Source: Eurosta solidaginis (Eukaryota; Arthropoda; Insecta; Diptera; Tephritidae). From it: a DNA stretch of 64,000 nt. Both the position numbers and the translations under genes were made by a program. Where the stretch lies: positions 283,127,693 through 283,191,692 of the forward strand of contig NC_090319.1 in assembly GCF_040869045.1 (NCBI RefSeq), given 5' to 3'. The notes beneath the pieces are model-generated. The model saw nothing but the letters and a program-made list of their open reading frames with translations, was not told the origin of the DNA and searched no databases. How positions within the stretch are numbered: position 1 is the stretch's first letter; each line of letters begins with the position of its first letter. Shown here one piece after another: positions 34,232-46,345 of the stretch.

Positions 34232-34274
<43 letters not shown>

Positions 34275-34799
34275 GTCCACTTAATCATATAAATCTGAAG
34301 AACGAATTGAGAAATTCCAAAACGGTTTGAAGCTTTTAAAAGGTAAATTTTCTATAAACTGTGCATATAATACTTTTTGATAGGCCCTACAGATTCAAAG
34401 ATAACGAACAATCATTACGGATCTTTTCCATTTTTTTTGTAAAAATATAAAAAAATTTGTACTTTTCGAGGAAGAATATCGAAAACTTTTTATTTTATTG
34501 CACATTTGTTTTTTTTCTCTAAGCTCTGTTTTATTACAAAAAAAAAAAAAATAAGCTTTCGTTCAACAAAATCGATGCACTAATACAAAAGATATAAGCA
34601 TTCATGTAAATATTCCCAATTAATACTTAAGTACCCTACTGGTACATATGTGTTAGTATTCGTATATCAGTAAGTTAGCACACTGAGTGTGCCGAAGCAT
34701 AGAGTGAGTATCAATTAAAACGTACAAGGTATGGTTAGACCAGATATCCATTGAGAGAGGTACTCGAGAAGTTAAAAAAACTGTGTCGGACTTAATCAT
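33503..34799. other. Unassigned, with an A39 run
   Basis: A run of 39 A lies at 34233-34271. The stretch 33970-34060 loosely resembles the AT-rich arms of the 49-kb hairpin. No gene recognised. Confidence 0.5.
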
Positions 34800-34945
34800 T
34801 CATCACCATCACATACCGTATTCCGCCTACCACACTGAAGGGCAAAGAACCATCAAAAATTAATTTTTTTTTTTAAATTTGGAAAACAATTTTTATAAGC
34901 AGGGTCACATCTCGGAAATGGTTTGACAAAAACTCCGAGCTAGTA
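34800..34945 (+). mobile_element. Degraded SINE fragment
   Basis: It keeps a CCGCCTACCACAC segment, a GGGCAAAG..CATCAAAA segment and an AAGCxGGGTxxCxxCTCGG segment of the SINE, with many changes. Confidence 0.5.
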
Positions 34946-35174
34946 TTGACCGTCTCGTAACGAGTCATGTCAGCTACTCCTGAATTACGATAACCTACGT
35001 CAGTTAGGAGTCTCAAGGGAGATACATTTTTCATCCCAGCACCCACTTCAGTCTACGTCTCGTCCTTCGTTGGCTTTTTAACTAATCCAGAGAAACTACG
35101 GCTCCTTCAACAATCAATAAATCAAATCAGTAATTGTACGCTCTTGTAACAGATGGTACCATTGCGGTTTTGAA

Positions 35175-36620
35175 CCGCTGCTAGAACTTATCTTCTCCAG
35201 CATTAGATTAAAGAAATCAAAGCTCGGAATACGCATCGTCTGAATCCTCGTTTCATTTTGAATAGCTCGGAGAGGTTCTTCCCAATATTTCGTCGTAAGC
35301 TTTCTTCAGAATTCGGCTTATTATAGAGTTGTAGCTGATAGCACCTTTGCCAAGTTTGAGGCCGCACTGATAAGGGCCAAACACTTCGTTGACTTTAGGC
35401 TTCAGACTTTCACATTATACGCCAAACAGAATCCTAAACGTTATATAAAGCTAGCGGCAATTAGAGCGGGATCGCTTCTTTTGTGGGTTTGACGAAGGAC
35501 ACTAAAATCTCAATCTGAAGCTTTGCGAGCTCGCGAACATATGTTGCTCTGTGTCTAACAGTTCGGTGGTTTGTCCGTCGGATAAGGCTATCGGATTCAT
35601 CGTCTCCTTCGATATCAAGTAAGGAGAAGAAACGTTAATTTCTGCAGGAATTCTCTCGTCATTCTGCTTGATTTGTGGGTATACAAAGGTTTACGCACTT
35701 ACGATGTTTTATTTATTTTAAATATGCACCTCTTTTCCCTGTTATACTTAGAGTGTGGAATTATAGACATCGTCCTTTTTTGAGAGGCAGTGTAACATAC
35801 TTCATCACACCAGTTGTCCCTCCTATGGTATCGCCAGCGTAGTGGATGAAAGTGTCCCATAACGGCAGTTACATCGCCAGATCGCATCATGTTCTCAGTA
35901 AGCAGGTGTCAGAATATAGGGCCATAATCATCGGCTGTCTATTCGGATGATCGATGGCAAACATTTTTGAGTCCCAAAATGCACTTTCTTCGCAGCCGAA
36001 AAATAGCTGTCCCGGTCGATATTTGGACCTAGCTGAAGATATGCCTGTCATCAATCATGACTTGATCGATTTGGTTTTGTATTCTTTGACTAGGAGACAG
36101 CCAAGTAGCTTTGTGTATATTTATGCTGGAATCTGGTACTACTGTAACCTAGTACTGCAGATCAGCATGATTCAAGGTCTATTATCCTCAACCAGTTGGT
36201 AGATGTTTTATTAGGGAGGATAGAGTTTCAGAAAGGAGGGCCAGTGATCTTCTCGTAGCCCACAATGGTTTGGACTCGGCAACTATGATTTTAATGTCTT
36301 TGCGGGGAGAAATCATTATATTTCATAAAAAGGCGTCTTATCCACTTTGGCGGCATAACCAATTGGTACATTGCCACGAATGAATGTTATATTGAAAAAG
36401 CTTGCGTTGATGCGGATAAAGGGTGTCGGTGAAGTTTCTTTCCCCCTACAAAACAAAAAAATTGCTTTGATTTGCGTTTCCCTTCAGTTCACCCTGCTTC
36501 CTGTATGACGGTGATATCAGCTTTTACTTTTACGAGTACATCGCCTCTCTTGCAAGAATCTGGGCATTGAAACCTCCCTCAAATCATAGTTCGTAAAAGG
36601 TTTACCGTGGGCGTCGTAAG
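35175..36620 (-). pseudogene. LINE L1 (RTE-like), endonuclease end to RT
   Basis: On the minus strand, 36090-36010 gives DQVMIDDRHIFS followed by a PNID-like stretch, the C-terminal part of an APE-type endonuclease. 35640-35500 gives LLLDIEGDDESDSLIRRTNHRTVRH, matching the linker in the 26-kb copy. 35450-35175 falls in early RT. Stops are frequent. Confidence 0.65.
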
Positions 36621-38020
36621 GAAAAAGAGATCTCATATGAGGCTTGTTTTGAAGGCCTGCGCATAATCTGCGCGCACGATCTTTGTCGCTTTTTCCGACA
36701 GAAAAAAACTACGCAAAACATACGACAAATCTAGGAGGACAAAACACCGTTCTGACAGCAAATTCGCTGATTTCATCAACAAAGCCCTGCAAACAGTGGG
36801 TTGGTTTTAGTACAATAGAAATATTGATGATGCTACGTGTATTAATGTATGGTGGTGCAAAGGTAAAAGTCTAAAGGTAGCACAAAACTTTGAGGGTTGT
36901 TTTGGTGGCAGTGGGCTGGTTTTTATTTTGGCACGAACATCAAACAGAAATACTATTTTCATACACCTTACCGGTGTTTTCGTTTTAGTAATTTTGATAG
37001 TCGTATTCTCTTTCACCTTAACAAACAATAACGGCCAACTCATACTGCAGTAGGTCGTTGTCCTCTGTTCTTAGGCTGCACGGGTACCCACATCTACCAA
37101 TATATATAATTTCTAAGCATTACAAGCAACTCATTAATGAATTCCAAGGGGTAGTTCTGATTGTTTTTTCTTTGTTTCTTTGTCTGCCACCTTTTCGGCT
37201 CGAGAATAATCAGCGTCATCATCATTCACATCAGCAGCAAAAGTAGCAGCAGCGACGGCAGCATCAATAGCAGCGACAGAATAAAAAGGAGCAGCAACAG
37301 CAGAAAGAATGGGCAACATTAGTTAAACCGTCAGATAAATCGATTGTAAAGAGTGTCACACAAGCAACGGTAAATCTTTGAAACAACTGTTTCATTAGTC
37401 GCAAAGGCCCTTACGCCGTAGAGCTCACCTCAATTTGGTGCTTATCATCACTACTGCTACAACCCACCTATGTACTCATATACTTCAACTGCATTTTACA
37501 CTAGGCAAACTTTTTTTCTTTGGCTCAGCTTCTGTTAACTTTCAAGGGCTGTTCTCTGTTTCTCTCAGCTTAATTAAAGCATGGGGTTGTTGCGTTGTAG
37601 TAAAATCACGTATTGGTTTCACGTCATTGCATTGTATGCGGGATTCCAGAGATTAAACCTGAATTACTTTTCTATTGTGTATGAATTGTGCACAGGTAGC
37701 AACAGAATTTTGATGAGTTCCAAAGCGGGTGGGTAGATTGAAATCATAATCCATAACCTTGTGTGGCATGTGACGTGGCGTAAGTGAAACCGAATGCTCA
37801 GCGGCTATATTTTGATATTTGTTTCGGTTGCTGCATACATACACATGTAAATATATGTACATATAGGATCAACGAATATTCCGTTTTTTTGTTTTGGCAA
37901 CCCATTTTATTGCTGTAATTAAGCAAATAAAGGCACTAAAGGCAAGCTTGGTGACTTTCTTGGAACACCTGCAGCCTTTATAGATTTGATGTGTCATGCA
38001 GTCGTAGGGCTTCGCTATAG
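36621..38020. other. Mostly unassigned; short repeats
   Basis: 36690-36870 is similar to 39020-39160 (AAACACCxTTCTGACAGCAAAT and following) and may be the 5' region of LINE L1. 37225-37312 is rich in CAG/GCA triplets. No gene recognised. Confidence 0.5.
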
Positions 38021-38917
38021 AGGTTAGGTTAGGTTGAACCGGCTGGTCTTAGAGGACCACACATAGACTGAATGAGTTCGTAGTGTTACCAGAAGTCTCT
38101 TTTAATGACCAAACTGAAAAACCCTATCAAAAACCAGGATCTATGTTATAAAATAACTCCGTCCTCTTGGCAAATACTAGAGGCTTCCTAGGCCACTTGC
38201 TGCTTCTAGGTCTGACAGCTATATCACTCCTAATAGCTGGAGTCTTAGCCTGGCAAGCGCAGGGCACCGGGACAGAACGTGCTCGATCGTTTCCTCCTCC
38301 AACCCGCACTTCCTACATCTGCTATCACTAACTAAGCCTAATTTAAAGGCATGTGACGCCAGAAGGCAGTGTCCAGTCACAATACGCGTCATGAGTCTAC
38401 AGTCCTCTCTTTTTAATGATAGAAGCAACTTTGTTCATCTAAGGCTGTAAGACCTACACATAATCTTCCACACTTTGCCCATATGCCCTGAGACCCAATA
38501 TAGATGTATCCTTATCCCTGTCCAGATTTTCTCCAGAGACTGCTTACACTCAAAAACGCATTAAGATGTTATGATATGCGAGATTATTTCCTTAATTGCT
38601 GCTTGACTGTCAATATAAAAGTTAACACGGTTGTAGCTTAAGCGATTCTGTTCCAGTGTTTCTATTGCTTTGGTTACGGCTAATATTTCCCGTTGGAAAA
38701 CGCTACAGTAGTCCGGCAGCCTGTAGGATTTGTTTATTTCCAGATCAGCACAGTATTACGCAGACCCTACTCTTTCCACTACTTTGGAACCATCTGGGTA
38801 CATATGTATCGAATCGTCCGCCATTTGAGCACCCAACCGTCCACCTCTATTGTGACCTTAAGATCTCCCTCGAAGCGCAGATAGGGAATCAGGTCTGTTC
38901 ATCTTGTAATTGATGAC
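38021..38917 (-). pseudogene. LINE L3 3' part: RNase H and C-terminal zinc-like motif
   Basis: On the minus strand, with frameshifts: an SVFQREILAVTKAIETLEQNR stretch, NFYIDSQAAIKEI and HLYWVSGHMG, the core motifs of a LINE RNase H domain. Then LLLSLKREDCRLMTRIVTGHC and the CRKCGLEEETIEHVLSRCPAL motif (C-x2-C, H and C kept), then RLQLLGVI. The 3' end repeats ACCTAACCTAACC. The left flank CGCTATA recurs at 38918, a possible 7-bp target duplication. Confidence 0.83.
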
Positions 38918-39019
38918 GCTATAATACTATGGCCGTATGGTCGGCGCTCAAGCTGCCCCGAGGCACTGAGCCTGGTTGAATGCGCAGAATGGCATACAGT
39001 GCAGCCGACGGGGTTGTTT

Positions 39020-39720
39020 TCAGCTATAAAAAATCTGGAAAATGCATAAAGAGTAGCGACAAAATCTAGCTGGACAAAAACACCTTTCTGAAAGCAAATG
39101 AGCTGATTTTTTCAATATAGTCCTCCAATCAGCGAGTTGTTAATCAATATTGGTGGTGCTAAAGGTATTTGGCTAACCTCACGATGCACCATTGCGCATG
39201 TGTCAAAGCAACGTTTGACCATCTTACAAAACTGGCTTACTTTGGTAATGTGAGTGAACACAGCATTACCATGGCGGGGTTGGACGCCTATCTAACACCT
39301 CTTCCAATCTATGGGTCACGGCATCCGGCTGCAAGTGTTAATACGTGGTTGCGCAGTCTCTTTCCTACCACAAATTTAACATCATAACTACGTCCTTTGA
39401 TTTTTTCTTCCTAACCACAATTCGACAGTTCCCTTTTTTGTTCTTTCCAAAGCATTTCCCGTAGACTGGTGACACCAGCCTTTGCAGTCACGAAGACATC
39501 TACCAGTGGAAGAGCATCACCTTTTCTTAAAAATATTCTACTGATACATTCCCTCAAATCGTAATTCTTAAATTAGTAAGTAGAGATCTCGTTAGGGGCT
39601 TGTCAAAAGTTTTAACTAGAAGTCGCTTTTACGTGGCGGGTTCTAAGCCCAGCGTACAGTTCTAATGAGTATACATTTTTATAACGATCCGTTTGTGTTA
39701 AGTCTGACTACTGCGTGCAG
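39020..39720 (-). pseudogene. Probable LINE L1 5' region fragment
   Basis: 39020-39160 matches 36690-36870, and 39530-39620 matches 36540-36620 (CCCTCAAATCxTA region). Coding content is not readable. The assignment rests only on its neighbour relation to the 35-36.6 kb copy. Confidence 0.4.
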
Positions 39721-39786
39721 CCGCAAATCATGGTAAGCACCCGAGTGTTCCGGATAAATCGGTAGCCACTGCCGATTACTTCAACA

Positions 39787-40523
39787 TTTTTATACTAAGC
39801 TGAGGAGAGCTCACAGAATATATTAATTTTGTTCGCATAACGGTACCCCGTAATGGCATAAACTAATGGAGATAGATATAAATCAAAATGATCTGTGCGA
39901 AAAAAGAAATTCATTTAGCCATGTCCGTCCGTCCGTCCGTCTGCCCGTGAACACGATAACTTGAGTAAATTTTGAGGTATCTTAATGAAGTTTGGTATGT
40001 ATGGGCACTCATCTCAGATCGCTATTTAATATGACCGAAATCGGACTATAACCACGCCCACTTTTTCGATATCGAAAATTTGGAAAAACCGAAAAAGTCC
40101 GATAATTCATTACCAAAGACGGATAAAGCAATGAAACTTGGTAGGTGGGTTGACCTTATGACGCCTAATAGAAAATTAGTAAAATTTTTTGAACAATGGG
40201 CGTGGCACCACCCACTTTTAAAAGAAGGTAATTTAAAAGTTTTGCAAGCTGTAATTTGGCAGTCGTTGAAGATATCATGATGAAATTTGGCAGGAACGTT
40301 ACTACTATATCTATATGTGTTCTAAATAAAAATTAGCAAAATTGGATGACGAACACGCCCACTTTTAAAAAAAAAAATTTTAAAAGTCAAACTTTAACAA
40401 AAATTTAATATTTTTACAGTATATAAGTAAATTATGTCAACATTCAACTCCAACATTTATCTCCAAAGCTCTCAGCTGAGTATGTAATGTTCCGTTACAC
40501 CCGAACTTAACCTTCCTTACTTG
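39787..40523 (+). mobile_element. Family A element, short copy A5 without minisatellite
   Basis: Both termini are present (ATTTTTATACTAAGCTGAG and CTCAGCTGAGTATGTAATG, then a changed stem-loop GTTCCGTTACACCCGAAC, then CCTTCCTTACTTG). The middle has TTTTTCGATATCGAAAATTT and GGGCGTGGC. The second half, including the whole 128-bp array, is deleted. Confidence 0.85.
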
Positions 40524-41973
40524 TTTTGGTAGACTTCACCGACTTGTAAGAATAAAAATAATTTCCTAATATTTTTAAGCGTTTTTGTCGATGTTGACAG
40601 TTCTTTGTCGGATTTATATTCGGCACGCTTCAAAATAGAACCAGATCTTATTAGCCCGATTATCTTGGCAGAAAGTTTGATAAAACAACGTCGAGCTCTA
40701 TTAAATGGAAAACTTCAAATATAAAAAAGTTTCTAATGTAGATTCATTAAATATAATCAAATAATGCTTATATTGCATATTCTAATAGCATGGTCTGTGC
40801 TCGCATAAGGTGACTACCCCTCATCATAGCAGAGGTGTATGTATGCTAATCCCAATGTCAATTTAACACCCTCCGCTATAATCTTACATGTGGCATAGAA
40901 GTCTGCCAGTAAGTCATATGCATTGCTCACATCAAGTCGATGCTGAAACATTCATCAGCTGTGAATAATGCAACCATGACTTTGGTGACGCCGCGATGTG
41001 GCTGTGAGGTCCTTTTTGATTTACAGCAGCGCATCGTTGCTGCTTTCATATACAATCCGCTGGCTCGTGTACGTTTCCGGTTAGACATACATACGTAAAT
41101 ATATATTTCATACATTCGTGAGAGTTCAGTACGTATGTACCTTCATGGCTCGTGCAATGCACACGGCTTTTATTCACCAGAAATTTACCTTTAATATTTT
41201 TTGTAGCTTTGCATCCCTAAAAATGGAAAATTATACATATCTACATAATAGGTAGTGTTGTGCCATTGCGAGTATTAACGGATCCAATTAGGTCAGTCTG
41301 GTTTTAAGCGAAGATGATTGCCGCGCAAACAAATATTGAACTTATTAGTAGTTAGGGTGGTGCATAGCAGCCAATACTTCCTGTTGAGTCTGGGCTCAGC
41401 TGTTCTAAGAAATTTCTTCTTCATAGATTTTGTTTCTCTGCCGGAGCTACAACCCTTTGCTATGAGTTTTCGGACAATTTAATGCTAAAACTTGATGGTG
41501 TTTGGTTCTTTCACAAACTTTCCGTGTTTTTTTGAAACATTTCAGTGCCCTACAGGGAATGTCGGCTACAGTCGTGCAAAGCGACAGCTTCGCATTTCAT
41601 ATTTAATGTTTACCTCCAAACTGGTGCTAATCGGATCGAGAGCGGTAGAGTTGGTAGCCAAACTTGTGTCAACAGCGGTTAAGTCTGAGCTGTATCCATT
41701 CAAATTTCAGAGCCGCCTGTCACTCAACTAACTAAGAACGCGTGGAAAAGGTCGGCAAGGAGAACAGTTGCCATATCGTAGGATGTCATAATGTTAAAAA
41801 CTGTCAGTTGAAAGCACTGCGAGGTACGATCCACTGCAGGGTGATTTCTCGTATACTCAGAGACTTTTGGAATGCAATTGTGATTGGTTTTATACTTTTT
41901 TAATACGCTTACACAAGTTTTACTTATGCCTTTGTGTTTTTGTAACACTTTTATACCAAATAATAAATAAAAC
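40524..41973. other. Unassigned
   Basis: No domain found. 41492-41731 has a 79-aa open frame with no recognised motif. 41898-41925 carries a diverged ACGCTTACACAAGTTTTACTTAT phrase, also seen near 30500. Confidence 0.5.
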
Positions 41974-43640
41974 AGGTAAGGAAGGGTAAGTTCGGGTGTA
42001 ACCGAACGTTAAACACTCAGCTGAGAGCTTTGGAGACAAAATAAGGGAAAATCACCATTTAGGAAAATGAACCGAGGGAAAACCTGGAATGTGTTTGTAT
42101 GACATGGGTATCAAATGAAAGGTGGTAATGAGTATTTTAGAAGGGAGTGGGCCTTAGCTCTGTAGGTGGACCCTTTTTCGAGATATCGCAATAAGGGTGG
42201 ATCAGGGGTGACTCTAGAAGTGTTTGTACGATATGGGTATCAAACGAAAGGTGTTGATGAGTATTTTAGAAGGGAGTGGGCCTTAGCTCTGTAGATGGAC
42301 GCCTTTTCGAGATACCGCCATAAAGGTGGACCATGCTGACCCAGAACATCATCTGTCGGGTATCGCTAATTTATTTATATATGTAATACCACGAACAGTA
42401 TTCCTGCCATGATTCCGAGGGCTTTTTATTTCGCCCTGCAGAACCTTTCATTTTCTTCTACTTAATATGGTAGGTGTGGGTGTGAATTTTACAAAGTTTT
42501 TTCTAAAGTTATATTTTGCGTCAAAAAACCAATCCCATCACCATGTTTCATCCCTTTTTTCGTACTTGGTATAGAATTATGGAATTTTTTTTCATTTTCG
42601 AAATTTTCGATACCGAAAAAGTGGGCGTGGTCAAAGTCGGATTTCGGCCATTTTTTATACCAATACAAAGTGAGTTCAGATAAGAACGTGAACTGAGTTT
42701 AGTAAAGATATATCGATTTTTGCTCAGGTTATCGTGTTGACGGCCCAGCGGAAGGACAGACGGTCGACTGTGTATAAAAACTGGGCGTGGCTTCAACCGA
42801 TTTCGCCCATTTTCACAGAAAACAATTATCGTCATAGAAGCTATGCCTTTGCCAAATTTCAGAAGGATTGGTAAATTTTTGTTCGACTTATGGCATTAAA
42901 AGTATTCTATACAAATTAAATGAAAAAGGGAGGAGCCACTCCCATTTTGAAATTTTCTTTTATTTTTGTATTTTGTGGCACCATATCATTACTGAAGTTG
43001 AATGTTGACATAATTTACATAAAATTTGACTTTTAAAATTATTTTTTTTAAAAAGTGGGCGTTTTCGTTATCCGATTTTGCCAATTTTAAGTTAGCACAC
43101 ATACAGTATTAGGAGTAAAGTTCCTGCAAGATTTCATCATGATATCTTCAACGACTGCCAAATTACAGCTTGCTAAACTTTTAAATTATCTTCTTTTAAA
43201 AGTGGGCTGTGCCACGCCCCTTGTCTAAAATTTTACTAATTTTCTATTCTGCGTCACAAAGACTACCCACCTATCAAATTTCATCGCTTTATACGTCCTT
43301 GGTAATGAATTATCGCAGTGTTTCGGTTTTTCGAAATTTTCGATATCGAAAAAGTGGGCGTGATTATAATCCCATTTCGTTCATTTTATATAGCGATCTG
43401 AAATGAGCACCGAGGAACATACATACCAAATTTCATCCAGATACCTCAAAATTTACTCCAGTTATCGTGTTTACAGACGGACGGACGGACGGACATGGCT
43501 AAATGAATTTCTTTTTTCGCCCAGATCATTTTGATATATAGAAGTCTATATCTAGCTCGATTAGTTTATGCCGTTACAGGGTACCGTTATGCGAACAAAA
43601 TTAATATACTCTGTGAGCTTTGCTCAGCTGAGTATAAAAA
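41974..43640 (-). mobile_element. Family A element, copy A6 with two minisatellite units
   Basis: On the plus strand it begins GGTAAGGAAGGGTAAG, followed by the stem-loop GTTCGGGTGTAACCGAAC and CTCAGCTGAG, and ends CTCAGCTGAGTATAAAAAT. At 42090-42350 there are about two 128-bp units, against about eleven in A4. A (GACG)n run lies at 43476-43494. Confidence 0.88.
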
Positions 43641-44989
43641 TGTTGCGTATTCGCCCCGGTGCCCGTCTTTTCAGGTGGTATGGGTATGTTTGCGTGTTAT
43701 TGTTATGGAATTGGAGCTTCGGTATACTCGAACTCATTTTGTAGTTATTTAAAGACTCAGAGCAACCGGCTCTGACTCCTTTTCAACACTAACACACGGA
43801 TAGCACACGTTATATTCTGCCACCGCATTACACAAACGTCAACTTCGAAAATTTATTGTTAAATCCTGCGTTAAATGCTGCCTGCTTGTCTATTTTTCCT
43901 TTGTTCTGCAACTAGTCCTGCTTCTTTGATTACTCATTGCTGCATTTGGTTTTTTTTTTTTTTTTGTATTTGTTTTTTTTTCGGTACTAATCACTAAATC
44001 TCAGAACGCATATTTACTGTTGTCCCGTTATAAAGGTGAAGATACTAGATGTTTTCCTGTTGGCTGGGGTGGGTTTTTGGGTGAACTCATCAAAGGCTTT
44101 TGTATATTTTCGAAGTAATTTTTATTGTCGCATGCTGTATTTGTATATCTGATTTTATTTCTTATCATTTGTATTTTATCAAATAACGTATGAGTTCTCG
44201 ATGCGTCAGGTAATTAGGTTTTTTGTTTCCATAACTTAAACATTGTTTCAAATTCATCAAAGCAATCAATTCATGTAATGAAACAACACATAATATAATG
44301 TAAGTAGTGACGGTTTTCAACCCCCTTCAACAATGCGTTTAATCGAATTCTTAACAACATGTTTCTATCACTTAGATATCAATCTCATTTGAGTTAAGCT
44401 TTTTTTCCTGTCACAAATGAAGCACAATCAAAAATAAAGGTGATTTTCATACTTTAAATGCATTCAGTTGAATAGCGCATGTGATTCCCAATTGGTTTCA
44501 GAATTCAACCCTTTAGTCCACTCAATAGAAATAATATGATTCTAAACGAGTTCATCCAAAACCACAACAAGGTGGCTGAAGCTGGATTTTGGCATTCAGC
44601 TGATCCTATTAAGTTCGCTGCCACGCGAGATTGCATCCCAAAAATTTTTGCACAGAAGGACAGTAGGTTGTCTTTGTCTGGCTTTGTCAGAATTGTAAGA
44701 GTTGCACACTGCTTGGATTCTGTCATATTGGGTAACCCAAAATTTACGGCTCAGCTATACAGCTGAAAGCCTATGATAACTATGGCTAAGATTTAACTTC
44801 AGAGAGTTATTAAAAAATGACTATACTCTCGGCTCCCTCCGCTCGAAGAAAGTATAAACTTAAAACTCAGTGAATTAAATACTCAAAATTTTGCATTGCC
44901 CTCTTTTCTAAAATTGCTTGGATCTCAATTCAAAAGAAAGCTATCCATACTATTTCTATGAAAATTTTAACACATAAATTTCGAGACTT
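43641..44989. other. Unassigned
   Basis: Overlapping frames at 44505-44726 (minus) and 44536-44766 (plus) have slightly richer composition than their surroundings, but no motif that I can name on either strand. Confidence 0.5.
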
Positions 44990-45245
44990 GTCCCTTTTTC
45001 TGTTTCTTAAACGGTTTTATTTAGCTTCACTTGACATGGTAGACGGCCGCCACGAATTTTGTAATTGAAATTTAAGTATCTTCCCGATAAGCTACAAGCT
45101 TGAAACTTGGAATATAGTTCAGAACCCGATGACAATGCAATAATAAGAAAAAATCGCCGCTAGGTGGCGCAAGGATCGAGATATTCACAAAAATCGTATT
45201 TGTGATTCGATTTGGCTCATATTTGGAACACATAATACATACAGT
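44990..45245 (-). repeat. Dispersed repeat C, single unit
   Basis: The inverse of 6600-6850: AAACGGTTTTATTTAGC, ATCTTCCCGATAAGCTAC, then GGTGGCGCAAGGATCGAGATATT. It holds only one unit of the 100-bp motif. Confidence 0.75.
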
Positions 45246-45407
45246 CAGGTAGAAGTGACATCAAAATATTTTGGAGTTCGAGGAGGGAAAAGCATACATG
45301 GCGCAGAGTCGAGTAAAATCTTTGGAAGGATTATGTATTGAGGACTTGGATTGTAACAAGTTGTCAGGAAAAAGTCCTTGTAATAATGAGTCACTAAGTG
45401 AATTATT

Positions 45408-45750
45408 GGAGCCCCCGTGGTGTGATGGTAGCGCGCTCCGCCTACCACACCGTATGCCCTGGGTTCGCACCCCGGGAAAAGCAACATCAAAATTTTAGAA
45501 ACAAGGTTTTCAATTAAAAGAACATTTTTTCTAAGCGGGGTAGCCCCTCGGAAGTATTTGGCAAGCGCTTCGAGTGTATTTCTGCCATGAAAAGCTCTCA
45601 GTGGAAACTCATCTGCCTTGCAGATACCGTTCGAAGTCGGCATAAAACATATAGGTCCCGTCCGGCCAATTTGTAGGGAAACATCAAGAGGAGCACGACG
45701 CAAATTGGAAGAGAAGGTTGGCCTTAGATCTCTTCATTTATATTTATTTT
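45408..45750 (+). mobile_element. tRNA-derived SINE
   Basis: A-box-like GTGGTGTGATGGTAGCG, B-box GGGTTCGCACCCC, the shared body with TAGCCCCTCGG and CCGGCCAATTTGTAGGG, and a T-rich tail. It lacks the GAGGTTATCGCGCC step found in two other copies. No clear target duplication. Confidence 0.85.
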
Positions 45751-45829
45751 TTTTTATTTAATTAAATTAAATAGAATGAGAAATATTAGGCAACTAAATA
45801 AAGACTAAAAGCTTGAAAATAAAGTAATA

Positions 45830-45954
45830 AAAAAATTTTTTTAAGTTCAAGGGTTTTATTGAAAACAATACTTACATGAAGTAATAATAATACTAAAAGC
45901 TAGAAAATAATTAGGTAGGTCCTAGTTACTAGACATCACACTCCTCATGAATGT
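45830..45954. repeat. Dispersed repeat F, second copy
   Basis: Closely similar to 6172-6300. On the minus strand it follows directly after LINE L1 coding sequence and supplies a stop and an AATAAA signal. Confidence 0.6.
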
Positions 45955-46345
45955 ATGGCAGCAGGACGCGAACGATAAGTGACTTGTAGAGCATGATTTT
46001 CTGCCAAGAGAGGACTTTACTTTTCAATTGCCTACCTAGTCCAAAGTAGCATTTATTGGCAAGAGTGATTCTTCGGTGGATTTCAGAGCTAATGTTGTTG
46101 TTACTGTTAATGCTAGTTCCAAAATAAACGAAGTCTTTTACTATTTCGAAATTATGGCTGCCAACAGTAGCGTGGTTGCCAAGGCGCATATGCGTTGACT
46201 CTTTGCTCGATGACAGCAGGTACTTCGTTTTATCCTCACTCACCATCAAACAAATCTTTTTCGCTTCTATTTCCAGTTTGGAGTAAGCAGAGTTAACGGC
46301 ACGGGTGCTTAGGTCCATGATATCAATGCCATCAGCATATGCCAG
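45955..46345 (-). pseudogene. LINE L1 (RTE-like), RT palm to thumb
   Basis: The minus strand encodes SVQLLAYADGIDIMDLSTRAV, NEDKTKYLLSSSKES-like sequence, HNFEIVKDFVYFGTSINSNN and RRITLANKCYFGLGRQLKSKVLSW. The active site is YADG (46328-46339), the same change as in the 20-kb copy. The frame then leaves the LINE consensus and reads HEECDV before a stop in repeat F. The 177-aa frame starts upstream of the LINE homology. Confidence 0.83.

Noticed and set aside
37204..37312. CAG-rich polyglutamine exon
   Set aside because: The triplets are interrupted by a TAG in one frame and show no extended open frame with protein-like flanks.
44505..44766. Possible host exon on either strand
   Set aside because: Frames overlap on both strands, no motif is recognised and no splice signals frame them convincingly.
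45245..45703. 152-aa minus-strand frame
   Set aside because: It is the antisense of the SINE at 45408-45750; similar frames appear opposite the other SINE copies.
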